Part shown: positions 46,368 through 57,330 of the stretch, in pieces
Numbering within the stretch: the first letter of the stretch is position 1
Layout: every line of letters begins with the position of its first letter
NCBI RefSeq assembly: GCF_026745355.1
Contig: NC_079208.1
Coordinates: 54,635,276 to 54,699,275 of the forward strand
Source: Beta vulgaris subsp. vulgaris
Taxonomy: Eukaryota; Streptophyta; Magnoliopsida; Caryophyllales; Amaranthaceae
Length of the DNA stretch: 64,000 nucleotides
Reading direction: 5' to 3'
Notes under the pieces: model-generated
What the model saw: only the letters and a program-made list of their open reading frames with translations
What the model was told of the DNA's origin: nothing
Database searches by the model: none
Program-made: the position numbers and the translations under genes

Positions 46368-49300
46368 TCCCCCCTGCAAGCTGGAATTTGGTAGAAGAAG
46401 AAGGGACCAAACCCAGCTTGAGAGACAGAAAATGATGTTGATCAGCACTTAAGGCTTTAGTCATAATGTCAGCCAATTGCAAGCCAGAAGAAACATGTTG
46501 AAGTTTAAGAAAACTAGATTGAACGTTTTCTCTAACATAATGGACATCAAGCTTGATGTGCTTTGTTCTTTCATGCAGCACAGGATTCTCAGCAATGTGT
46601 TGAGCTGAAGTATTGTCACAAAACAATGTGATAGGTTGATGAACAAACACATTTAAGTCTTGTAAAAGTCCTTCAAGCCAAACTACCTCACTAATAGTAT
46701 GACTCATGCTCCGATATTCTGCCTCAGCTGAACTTTTAGACACAACTTTTTGCTTTTTAGTTTTTCAAGAAATCAAGGAATTCCCAAGGAAAACACAATA
46801 GCCTGTTAGAGACCTTCCAGAAGAAGGACAATTTCCCCAGTCTGCATCACTGTAGGCTTGAAGCTGTAAATCATTGTTATGATCATAAAACAAACCATGA
46901 TCAATAGTACCTTTCAAGTATCTTATAACATAGATTGCAGCATTTAAATGTGGTGTCCTGGGATCACTCAAAAACTGACTCAGCTGTTGTACTACATAAG
47001 AGATGTCTGGTCTTGTCATATTCAAATAGAGAAATTTCCCAACAAGTCTTCTATAAACCTCTGGATCTTCTAGTCTATCACCATCATGAGCGAAAATTTG
47101 GGAGCTTTAGGAAATGGAAAAGCAGCAATCTTACAGAATTCCATCTTAGTATCTTTTAACATATCCACAATATACTTTCTTTGATTCAATAGAATGCCAG
47201 CAGGAGATCTAGAAACTTCAATCCCTAAGAAATAGGTCAGTTCACCTAGATCTTTGATAGTAAAAGCACTATCCAAAGCTTGCTTAATAAGCTGAATAGT
47301 AGGAAGATCAGACCCAGTTAACAAGAGATCATCAACATATGCTACTATAATAGTGAAGTGTTGTCCATCTTGCTTGGTAAACATGGAATAATCATGTTTA
47401 GACTAAATGAAACCAAAATTCACTAAGAATTTGCTTAATTCTAGGTTCCATTGCCTAGAAGCTTGTCTGAGTCCATACAAAGATCTTTTCAGCTTGCATA
47501 CTTGATTAGGCTGAGTGAAATAGACAGGTGGTGGAGTCATGTATAACTCTTCATCAATGAATCCATGCAAAAAGGCATTATTTACATCTAATTGATGTAA
47601 ATGCCAATTGTGAGCAGCAGCTAGTGCAATAATAGATCTCACAGTAGTGAATTTTGCAGCAGGACTAAAGGTATGTTTAAAATCTTTACCTTGCACCTGT
47701 TTATCACCCCTTGCAACTAACCTGGCTTTGTGCCTTTCTATACTACCATCAGGCCTGAACTAAATCTTATAGACCCATTTATAGCCAATTGCTTTTTTTA
47801 CCAATAGGTAAAGTAATCAGTTCCCAAGTGTGATTCTGTTCTAGAGCAGCAAGCTCTTTGCTCATAGCTTCAACCCATCTAGGATTGTCTTTAGCCTGAG
47901 AGTAAGAATGAGGTTCATGAACTGTTAATACTTTAGAGAGACTAGCAGAATGTTGAATGGTAGAAGGAAGAACAAAATCTTGAAACTTGGAAGGAAGATG
48001 AGATACTCTAGTAGATTTTCTGAGAGGAAGAGGAGGTGGAGATGTATGTAAAGAAGATTCAGTAGGAGAAAGCTCAGTAGGAGAAGAAGTGTCAGTGTTA
48101 GAAGAAGAAGAAGAAGTAGCAATAGAAATCTCAGGAGAAGCTAGCAAGGTTGAAAGGAGGAATGTGAGAAGTAGTGTTAGATGAATCTACAGAATCAGAA
48201 GAAACAGGAAGAGAAGATGAAGTAGATGTAGAAGTGTGAAATGGAAAGATTGTTTCATGATCAAAAATAACATCTCTACTAAGAATAATCTTGTGAGAGT
48301 CAAGATCATAAAGCTTGTAGCCCTTTTGAGCATATGGATAACCAAGAAGAATGCATCTCTTTGACTTAGGAGCAAACTTATGACTAGTTTTAATAAAAGG
48401 ATAACATAAGCATCCTATTACTCTTAGAGAACTGTAATCAGGAGACTTGCCAAGGAGCAACTCAGTAGGTGTCTTCCATTTTAAGACTGAACTAGGGAGC
48501 ATATTGATTAAAAAAGTTGCTGAGAGAAGACAATCACCCCAAAACTTCAAAGGTAGATGAGCTTGAAATCTAAGAGCTCTGGCAGTTTCAAGAAGATGTC
48601 TATACTTCCTTTGAACCCTCCCATTTTGCTGAGGATTGCAAGGAATTGATCTTTGATGAATAATTCCTTTGTTTGCAAAAAGAGTTGCACAATATTCTTG
48701 AACAATCTCACTGCCATTGTCACTTCTGATATGCTTAACATCAACAGCAAAATGAGTCTTCACATAGCTTAGAAAGGCAGCTATAATAGCAGGTACTTGA
48801 TGTTTAGAGTGAATGAGATGTGTCCATGTAGTCCTTGTATGATCATCAAGGATGGTGAGGAAGTATTGAGCACCAGATATAGTAGGAGTTTTGTAAGGAC
48901 CCCAAAGATCCATGTGAACAAGATCAAAAGGATGATTAGCTAGAGAATGAGAAAGAGTATAAGGTAGTTTATGGTGCTTGGCAAAAATACAAGGTTCACA
49001 AGAGAAATCATGTTCATTACCATCATATGGAACTGTTAAATGTTTGATTTTACCAATAGAAGGATGACCAAGTCTTGCATGTAACAAAGACAATGAAATT
49101 TTATTGATACTAGAAGTATTTACAACACATGTAGGTTGACAAGAATCAGCAGCAAGACTAGTCTTAGCAACATGAGATACTAAAACAGAAGAATCATCAA
49201 AACAAGATGATGAAAAATGAAACTTATACAAGCCAGAAAAACGTTTTCCAGTAGCCTTTATGTGATTAGTGAAGAGGTCCTGGAAAACACAATAGGAAGG

Positions 49301-50764
49301 ATAGAAATAAGCAATAAGATTGTGATTATCTAGAAGTTTACCAACTGATAAACGATTATGATGAAAAGCAGGAAGATAAAGAACTTGTTTAAGTAAAATA
49401 TCAGGAGTTAATTGAATGTTGCCAAATTGAGTAACCTATTTAACAGTTCCATCAGGCAATCCTACATGAATTACTTTTGAAAGACTGGTTAATGAAGAAA
49501 ATAAGGATTTATTGCCAGACATATGATCACTGGCCCCAGTGTCAATGATCCAAGAAATGTTATCAAGATTAGCAGAAAAATGATGAACATTTGAAACACT
49601 AATCATACCTGCAGAAGTGAAGGCAGAACAAGCAAATTTTGCTGGATTATTTTGCTGCATCATTTGCATTACACCTTTGTAGATAGCAGAGATCATTTCT
49701 TGAGAAGGAATTGAATGAGGTGTCTCTTTAGAATTGCCAGAATCATCATTATCCAGAGGAGTATTCCCAACAGACTCAGAAGCATTAGCTTGAACAGCAT
49801 TAGCAGAATTAATCATGCCTGATTTGCCTTTAAGATTAGCAAAATTTTCTGGATATCCATTGAGTTTAAAACACTTATCTATAGCGTGATTCCTCATTTT
49901 GCAATGATCACAGAACCTATAAAGTTTTGCTTTCTTAAAATCTTTTCTCTGAAAACTTGATTGATAACCAGAATTAAATTACTGATTTGGTCTATGTGAG
50001 TATAATGCACTCACTTCTGGAATCTGAACAAGAGGAATAGCAATAGATTTTTGCTTCTCAATTTGTTGTAGAATATGGTAAGCTATATTAACAGGAGGTA
50101 ATGGATCCATTGAAAGAATGTTAATCTTGACTTGATCATATTCATGATTTAATCTAGCCAAAAACTGAATTAACTTCTTCAATTGGTCAGCATCTAACAT
50201 TTTCTTAAGCAATCCACATGAACAAGCATCCATAACACCACATTTACAAGTAGGAATTTCAGCGAGAACTTGTAATTCATCCCATACTCTCTTCAATTTT
50301 GCATAATACTCAGCTATAGACAGATTGCCTTGTTCTATTGAGGTTAAACTTCTATGAAGATCATATAAAAGAGGAGCGTTAGATTGACCATACCTCTCAT
50401 GAATTTCCTCCCAAAGCTGCTTAGTAGAATTAGTAAAAATGAAACTCTCTGAATATGTGGATTCCATTGAATGAAGAATCCAAGAAGTGACTAGATAGTC
50501 ATTTCTAATCCATTTCTGGCAATCATCAGAAGTAGCAACTGGTTTACTTAAGCTTCCATCAATGAAACTAAGCTTATTCTTAGCTCCTAAAGCTAAACGA
50601 ACTCCTCTACTCCAGTTTACAAAATTATCACCATTGAAGAGATAAGTTCCTAATTGTTGTTTAGGATGATCACCATTTGAAATGAAATAAGGATCATTGT
50701 AGTTGATTGCATTATTCTGTGATCCAGAATTTTGTGTAGAATTTTGTTCAGATGTTTCTGCCAT
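46351..50764 (-). pseudogene. Broken Copia gag-pol
   Basis: Reading from 50764 down: gag (to about 49870), ending with a CX2CX4HX4C zinc knuckle (CDHCKMRNHAIDKC, about 49870-49912); protease motif WIIDTGASDHM near 49520-49553; integrase HHCC and core (about 49150-48300); reverse transcriptase with YVDD (about 47340); RNase H with SKSSAEAEYRSM (about 46740-46706). In-frame stops lie at 49979, 49436, 47760, 47403 and 46765. Frame changes lie near 48140, 47798 (in an A-run) and 47090. In the integrase core the residue that is normally the last catalytic Glu (NGxVERK context) is Gln. No complete product can be made, so the copy is non-autonomous. Confidence 0.92.
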
Positions 50765-50890
50765 TTCAGAGAAGTTTGAAGAATAGAAGAAATCAAGAAT
50801 AAACTTGATGAATAAACGATGAACTTATTTCGTTCAAAACGTTTGGAAAAAAGATGAAGATATTGATGAATCAAGAAAAATGAGCGAGAA

Positions 50891-50905
50891 TTGGCTCTGA
50901 TACCA
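50891..50905 (-). promoter_or_regulatory. Primer-binding site (initiator Met tRNA type)
   Basis: TGGTATCAGAGCCAA on the minus strand starts immediately after the 5' LTR. This is the usual plant Copia site complementary to the initiator methionine tRNA 3' end, and it fixes the LTR border. Confidence 0.9.
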
Positions 50906-51147
50906 TAATAAGAACAAGATACTTGTTCTAAGAGGAGAAAATCCTCACAATGTGAGAATTATTAGAGTTTATTGAATCGATTAATTTGCCTCTTACAAAG
51001 ATACCTCCATCTCTTATATAGAGTGAGAGAAGGGTTTATTACTAGTTATTACAAGCTCTAACAAACTCTTGTAACTAACTAACTAACTGATTACATGTAA
51101 TAACAGAAAGTCAGAAAATAATTTACATAACTATGATATATCTGATA
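50906..51147 (-). repeat. 5' LTR of the Copia element
   Basis: Starts in element orientation at 51147 with TATCAGATATATCATAG and ends at 50906 with TTCTTATTA. A likely promoter core is TATATAAG (plus-strand CTTATATA at about 51014-51021). Confidence 0.93.
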
Positions 51148-51241
51148 AATTCAGCATTTGTTAAATATGGGTTTGGGCCACACCCATCACAAGGAGAGAG
51201 AGTCCACTTCACAACACAAAGGAGGTTTCACCTTAAAACTA

Positions 51242-51782
51242 TCTCTATTATATAAGCCAAAGGAGGAGGTGTGGTGTCCTCTTTTGAAGTGACTAAAATA
51301 CCCTCTAATAATTTAAAATAATGTTTTTCTTTATATAAAAAATTGAAAAATGATAATCAATGAAACTTGCCATATGAGTAGATCAAAAATGGAATATGCA
51401 CTACGATTAATAACAAACTAGATTGACACAATCAGCTCACGAAATCAATTAAAATCTTCAACCAAAAAAAGTTAGCAACATATCGTGATAACATAATATT
51501 TCATATTTACAAAGTTCAAACAATATGGTTTATTAACATCTATAATTGATAAAGAACTATACTAAAGTTGTTGAAAAGAAAATTATTAAATCATCTACCA
51601 AATTTAAAGTGACGGTATTGAACAGTTAAAAATCATTCACCTTTAATTTAAAAAGATAATAACATTTACAAAAGAACCTCAATAATTTACATCACTATCA
51701 AAATAATTTTAGTTTAAAAAAAATATGTCTTTTAAAAACTACATAAGATTGTCGACACACGCATCGCGTGCATATCAACTAG
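51242..51782 (+). mobile_element. Non-autonomous Helitron
   Basis: Starts TCTCTATTATATAAGCC after a host A (51241) and ends CTAG (51779-51782) before a host T (51783). A CACGCATCGCGTG hairpin lies about 9-21 bases before the end. All three are Helitron hallmarks. 541 bp with no Rep/helicase frame. It begins only 90 bp from the Copia target site. Confidence 0.85.
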
Positions 51783-51783
51783 T

Positions 51784-52340
51784 ATGGCAATAAGGGAAGT
51801 AACCCCTTTGCATTATAATGTGAATCCATCTCTCTTATTTAATCAATGTGGGACACTCACATGTGATGTGCGCTATATATCATAGCTTCAACAGCATTAC
51901 ATAAACTTATGATCACCGTATAATGGATAGTGAAGGATTGAATATCATATTGGATTGAAAAATACAATAAAGACCTTTCAATTTCGAATAAAATAAAAGG
52001 GTTCATATAAAGTTATACACTTGTACTGAAATTAGGCTTTTAAGTTTCAATGACGAGGGTTTTTACCTCATGGAGCCTAAATACTGCAACAACTCTTACT
52101 CTACTTTTCTTTTTCAGTCCGACTATTAAGAGAGAGGTTCGCTAGAGAATATACATGTAGGAGTAGTCTATAGACGTATGTGATATGATGTACCCTTACT
52201 CAATGCATTAGAGAAGAGTGGCAGCATGTGATGAATTGATGATCTAAAAGATAAGTAGTAGTATTAACAACATTGTTTAATTCTATAACCAAAACACGCA
52301 TTTCACATACAAAGAAATCCAAACGATGCTGGCATCTATC
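51784..52340. other. Intergenic, no supported gene
   Basis: AT-rich; nothing recognised. Confidence 0.5.
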
Positions 52341-52357
52341 GATTCAGCTAGTTAGCT

Positions 52358-52917
52358 TTTTTTTTTTTTTGAAAGAGAAAATTTCATTAATTGAAGGCCA
52401 AACGGCATCTACAATAGGTATTAAAGTAAAACAAGATACAATTAAACAAGACTAAATCAAATTCGTCTTCGAATAAACTACAATGAACCAGATTGAACAA
52501 TACAGCACAACCCTCTTGTATTTGCTGAATCAAGCAGCTATTGATGAGGAAGTCTATCATTCTGATATAGTTTGGGAAGAACATTCTTGATCGAGTCAGG
52601 TTGACCGCATCCGAGATTCCAATACCTTCATGTTGAGTCTCGAACTTCAACCAATGAAAATAATTTCTCATACCTAAAAACAAAAGAACCATACTCACAA
52701 CTCCCATAGGGGAGAAGGAGATTTCCAAAACAGAAACTAAAAACCCCATAACAGGGTTTGCGAAACTCTCATAAAGAGAGACTAATTTATTGAACAAAAA
52801 AAGAAAATGAATTAAAAACTGGAAATAAAAGGGGAAAAGGGGCTTACCATGGATGAAAACATCCATGGCAGCCCCTAATTGATGAATAAAGGGTAGGGGA
52901 GGCTAGGGTTTGAGAGA
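52358..52917 (-). mobile_element. Poly(A) retroposon with one long open frame, copy 2
   Basis: The target duplication GATTCAGCTAGTTAGCT lies at 52341-52357 and 52918-52934. On the minus strand the element starts TCTCTCAAACCCTAGCC and ends in ATGAAATTTTCTCTTTC plus a poly(A) run (plus T-run 52358-52370). A single frame of 159 codons, starting MDVFIHGKPLFPF and ending CRLAFN, fills 52866-52387. No reverse transcriptase or RNase H motif is visible. The first part contains CATGGTAAGCC, which could be a splice donor. It might be a 5'-plus-3' deletion derivative of a LINE, or a long SINE. Copy 1 lies at 15049-15588. Confidence 0.85.
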
Positions 52918-53329
52918 GATTCAGCTAGTTAGCTGATAAATGGAAGTACTATCTAATTCTTATAATGTATTTTGTATTGAGTGAAGGCTCAACGGCTAAC
53001 AGTTCGGCAGTGAACCAACCTAATACAGTGGGGATCCCGCGTGGGTTCAGTGGGTTCAATTGAATCCATGAAATTCTCGAGAAAAAAGATGGAAAAATTA
53101 TGAAAAATCGAAATAAGGGAACAAGGTTATAAACGATACCGCACAACGTTGTATCTGATGGTTCAATGGTTCAATTCAGCGTGGGTGCAGTTTTCCTGTT
53201 TATTTTTTAAGCGAGTTCGAATTGTACAGAGAGATTTCTATGTTGTCTCCTTTCCCCTTCTTTTTTGTTTTGTCTTATTCCCTTTTCTTGGCAATCTGAC
53301 TGATGGTTTGCATTTAATTTTTTAAACAG

Positions 53330-53574
53330 CGTGTTTTGTGTGTGGCCGGCCACACGCGAAATTACAGGTGTGGCTGCGCGCCCGAAACGCTGTCAGCCCG
53401 TCAGCTCATTTTCAAATGGTCATATCTCACTCGTTTTTCATTAAAATCGAGCTCTTGACCAGGCGTTGGAAAGCTATCGAGCCAAAATTTCATCTCCAAC
53501 TTGAATCTTTCCAAAATATTAAGTGTGATGTGAGATATGACCTCTTGAAGTTGACCCTTATGCACAAACACTTA
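53330..53574. repeat. GC-richer repeat-like block
   Basis: GGCCGGCCACACGCG and GGCTGCGCGCCCGAAACGC stand in AT-rich surroundings, followed by GGCGTTGGAAAGCTATCGAG. A related GAGCTTTCCAACGATAGG phrase lies near 19746-19763. Probably part of an old repeat; no ends are fixed. Confidence 0.4.
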
Positions 53575-54410
53575 TAAACAAATGAAGTTACTCTTGTGAA
53601 CAGATTTAGTTACTCTTTATGACCAAATGGAGTTACTTGTATGAGGATGTGGTTACTTTTAACAATAAAAGGATGCCACTTCTATAAAGAAATGTGATTA
53701 CTCTTATAAGCAAATGCGGTTACTTTTCTGTGAGGTTACTCGTATGATTAAATGAGGTTACTCATATGATTTATTGAAGTTACTTGTATAAATAAATGAG
53801 GTTACTAGTATAAATTAATTGGGTTACTCATAAGATTAAATGAGGTTACTCATAGATTAAATGACATTATTAGTATGAATTGATTGGTTTACTTATATAT
53901 CAAAATGGGATTACTCATATAATAAAATGGGGTTACTTTTGTGAACTAACAAATTAGGGATACTTGATCAAATAGGGTCATCATATGATTAAATAATTAA
54001 TATTGTGAACTAATGTGGTTACTCGATCGTATGAAAAAAACGAAGTTACTTTTGTGAATAAATGAGGTTACTCATTTGAATAATTGAGGTTACTAATCAG
54101 TTTAATTTTATGAATGAATGAGGTTACTCGTTTGAATAAATGTGGTTACTTTGTGAACCTTTTGCAGTTATTCGTATGATTAAATGAGGTTACTCGTATG
54201 ATTTATTGAAGTTACTTGTATAAATAATGAGGTTACTAGTATGAATTAATTGGATTAATCATAAGATTAAATGAGTCATAAATTGAATGACATTACTAGT
54301 ATGAATTAATTGGATTACTCATATGATAAAAATGGGGTTATTCATATAATAAAATGGGGTCACTTTTGTGAACAATTGGGGTTATTTGATCAAATAGGGT
54401 CGAGCAGGAA
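53575..54410. repeat. Minisatellite, unit near AAATGAGGTTACTCGTATGA
   Basis: About thirty imperfect units of 20-27 bp with the core GAGGTTACTCRTATGATTAAATG. Higher-order repeats exist: the block from about 53745 to 53930 is repeated at about 54170-54350. Confidence 0.85.
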
Positions 54411-55412
54411 CAGAGATATTGTAACACGTATCATAAGTAACCTACTAAATAAGTCACAAACAGGTTAAAACTCAACAGAAGAAAACAGACATACAAGCCT
54501 AACTCAATCAAGGATAATTAAAAAATAGACTTGAAATGGAAAGACCGCGCACGCAAAAGTTGACTTATTTAAAACAATTTTTCCGAAACTATATTTGCAC
54601 ATCCATAATGGTTTTTGCATATCCATATTATATTTTATACATCCAAAAAATACATTTTCACATTCTTAATGATTTTCGCAAGTTCTTGTATTGTCTCAAG
54701 TTCTTGTATGGACTCTGTTAGTAGTAATTCTAGGGATAATGTCATGAGTTCATGCATTAGGTGTCCTAAAATAAATGAAGCCCATAACTTAGCTATAGGA
54801 GATAAAAAAAAAAAAAGGGCTTACTTGTAATGTTTTTTTATGCTAATGTATGCTCTTGCTTTAAAAAAAAAAATACATCTAAAGGGCATCAAAAAATAAT
54901 AAAAAAAATTTCTAAAAAAAACCAAGAAACCATGGTTACTTTTATTTGGGAGATATGGGCCATAATTGTTTGTTTATTGACGAACGGTTTGATATTAAGT
55001 GTTTCTCTTTTGTATTCTCGGACTAGTATAATAAATGTAAATAGATAAAAGATATTTATCATTTCTATATCTATTTATTAAGCTAAACAATGAAAGTAAA
55101 TTTCATCATTTCTTTTATGTTTAACAACTAAAAAAGTAGCTTCTTTTTTGTCTTCAAGACAATGATCACCACCTAGCTAGCTATAAGAAAGGTGAACGCT
55201 GCAGATATACAATGGTCTCAGTAATAGTCATATATGATAGAGAAATGAGGAAAAATGAAGGTAGAGGAGAAATTAGCGTTGAGATAAGTTTAAGGAAATG
55301 AGAGGAACTATAGAAATAAAAAAGGAAACTCAAAATGCATGGTGAAGAGTGGGAGAGAAATTCATGCCTTAAAAATCAGCCACAAATAGAAAGAGAGATA
55401 GTTCACCATAAC
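54411..55412. other. Intergenic, no supported gene
   Basis: AT-rich; several A-runs at 54805-54920; no frame of known family. The end is the promoter of the prolamin-like gene. Confidence 0.5.
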
Positions 55413-55420
55413 TATATATA
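55413..55420 (+). promoter_or_regulatory. Probable TATA box of the prolamin-like gene
   Basis: TATATATA about 205 bases before the start codon. The leader after it is A- and GA-rich without upstream genes. Motif and position only. Confidence 0.45.
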
Positions 55421-55623
55421 GAATAAGGTGCAAAAGCAGTGATATGCTTGCTTAACTTCCTCCATATAGTATGTTTGTGTGTGTATATATATATATGATC
55501 CTTTAAACTAGTTTAAACATGATCTTGAGAAATAGAGAAAATAAGCATTATCAAATATAATAAGGCAGAAAAGAAATATATAAAAAAAAAGAAAAAAAGT
55601 GAAAAAAAAAAGTGAATTAAAAG

Positions 55624-56421
55624 ATGAAAAGTTTAGGAATCTTGCTCATTTGCTTAAGCCTAGTAGGGCAGAATGTGGTAGGAACGTTTCCAGGTGGGGT
55701 GGGACTCTTTTCATTACCTGGTTTGGGAGGTTCAGGATCAGGATCAGGTTCAGGATCAGGATCAGGATCAGCATCAGCATCACTAGGACTAGGACTAGGA
55801 GCAGGAGGTTCAGGTTCAGGTTCAGCTTTAGGTTCAGGTTCAGGTTCAGGTTCAGGTTCAGGGACAGAGTCAGCAATAGCCCAATTTCAAAAACTATTTC
55901 AATTTCCAAACCCAATATTCCCATCATCAGGGGCTAGTGCTGGGGCTGGGGCTGGGGCTGGGGCAGGGGCTGGGGCCGGGGCCAGCGCCGAAGGGCAAAA
56001 AGGAGGAGGGTTGGGAGTGGGAATACCGGACATGACTAGTCCTGAGGCACAAAAATGCATGCAGTCTTTCCATAATCCAGCAATGATAACATGCGTACAA
56101 GACTTAGGAAAAGCATTCCAATCACAGAAAATAGCTTTATCTCCTGTTTGTTGTACTTTCCTTAAGCAAATGGACGAGACTTGTGAACCTGTTGTCCATT
56201 TTCGAAATCCTTTTTTGCAATCCTGTCTCGAGAAGCACTGCTCTGGAGGAGCCGCAGCTGCAGGTGGTGATGCGTCTGCATCTGCAGGTGCTGACGCTTC
56301 ATCAACTGGCAGCACGGCTGCCTCCGGATTTAGTGATGAAACAGGACCAGGAGGCCCTGGAGCCGCAGCTGGAGCTGCGTCTTTCGGAGCAGGAGCAGGA
56401 GCCCCAACTTCATTTAGTTAG
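55624..56421 (+). CDS. Secreted prolamin-like (ECA1-type) cysteine protein
   Basis: A single-exon gene of 265 residues. Residues 1-20 (MKSLGILLICLSLVGQNVVG) form a signal peptide. A long Gly/Ser repeat (about 36-85) and a Gly/Ala repeat (about 99-122) come next. The compact domain at 145-206 has cysteines in the order C-C-CC-C-C-C: CMQSFHNPAMITC, then LSPVCCTFLKQMDETC, then PFLQSCLEKHC. This fits the plant prolamin-like family (ECA1 gametogenesis-related/egg-cell-secreted relatives). The last 58 residues are again Ala/Gly/Ser-rich. Family members are secreted and several act in female gametophyte or embryo sac signalling, but Gly-repeat members of unknown role also exist. The repeats are nearly pure GGTTCA or GCTGGG codon arrays, so their length is likely to vary between plants. 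Confidence 0.82.
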   Translation: MKSLGILLICLSLVGQNVVGTFPGGVGLFSLPGLGGSGSGSGSGSGSGSASASLGLGLGAGGSGSGSALGSGSGSGSGSGTESAIAQFQKLFQFPNPIFPSSGASAGAGAGAGAGAGAGASAEGQKGGGLGVGIPDMTSPEAQKCMQSFHNPAMITCVQDLGKAFQSQKIALSPVCCTFLKQMDETCEPVVHFRNPFLQSCLEKHCSGGAAAAGGDASASAGADASSTGSTAASGFSDETGPGGPGAAAGAASFGAGAGAPTSFS

Positions 56422-57174
56422 GTGTTAGATGCAGTGTTGTGTTGAAATACGACATTACTTCATTTAGAGGCACACTATGGAAATAGCCATAGGCGAATAA
56501 AAGTCCTATATCGTGCAACTAAAATTTGTATGTCCTCATTAGGCAAACTTGTTAACTTACAATAATTGTCCTTAGTAGCCTTATATTAGCAAATTGTATC
56601 AAGTTACATGCCTCAGTTTTGGAGGGATATCAGTTCTTTTGTTCCTTGAAGAACTTTCCGTTTTACTTATTCTTCATCATCTTCTTTTGTTTTCAGTAAT
56701 AACTGGTTGTAATGAATTTGATCGATCATTGGAAATGAAGCATATTTACATGCACCCAGATTGTTTAATTATCACTAATTTGTCTACTATATACCGAATA
56801 CCAGTTACGGATTAGCATGTGTAATTTATTGCAATCGCCTGATTCTAATATTATGTAGACGGTCCACGGTCCACCACTTAATTTTTATTCGATAGACTAA
56901 GAATCAAAAAACTAGTTGAGTGCTCAGGAAAAGGCAGCATCATTTACGTAGATTATCAGTGTTGCTTTAAAATGTTGAAGATCATATAAATAGAAATTCC
57001 TCCCCAAAATCATAGTAATGTTGGAGAATTAGAGTATAATGTTAGTTTAATTCATTATATATTATTTGAGTCACTTGGTTATGGTGTTGTTACTCGAATA
57101 ATATATGTAATAATATGCTATATGTGGTTTGTTCTTACGTTTCGTCAAGAATTTGTGAACTACGAACGAAGAAA
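56422..57174. other. Intergenic, 3' flank of the prolamin-like gene
   Basis: Nothing recognised; AT-rich. Confidence 0.5.
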
Positions 57175-57330
57175 TGAGAGCAGCAAGAGCAGCCTCGCAC
57201 CTCGCCAGCATGGTCGAGCAAGGCGTCGCACCTTGCCGAAGCTGCTGCAGAATTGGCGTTGGATGTCAGGTACATGGTCGCCCCTCGCGACGAGCATCGA
57301 CGTGGCTCCTGATGTCGCAATTCTTCGCAT
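57175..57330. repeat. GC-rich island of unknown origin
   Basis: About 155 bases (AGAGCAGCAAGAGCAGCC through GACGAGCATCGACGTGGC) are far more GC-rich than the flanks and open in several frames on both strands. It may be a fragment of a retroelement or of a transferred exon; no family was recognised. Confidence 0.35.

Larger units (their letters stand above)
46120..51147 (-). mobile_element. Ty1/Copia LTR retrotransposon with TA...TA ends
   Basis: 5028 bp with LTRs at 46120-46367 (248 bp) and 50906-51147 (242 bp). AATTC target duplications lie at 46115-46119 and 51148-51152. The primer-binding site directly follows the 5' LTR and a purine tract precedes the 3' LTR. The domain order on the minus strand is gag, protease, integrase, reverse transcriptase, RNase H, the Copia order. 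In element orientation each LTR starts TATCAGATA and ends TTCTTATTA, not TG...CA; target site, primer site and purine tract all agree on these ends. The LTRs differ by about four substitutions, a 10-bp gain and a 4-bp indel. The coding region is broken many times. Confidence 0.95.

Noticed and set aside
46130..51130. Reading the Copia LTRs as ending in TG...CA
   Set aside because: The target duplication, primer-binding site and purine tract all exclude TG...CA borders here.
55646..55937. Leu/Asn- and Arg/Phe-rich frames overlapping the prolamin-like gene
   Set aside because: Shadow frames of the GGTTCA codon repeat.
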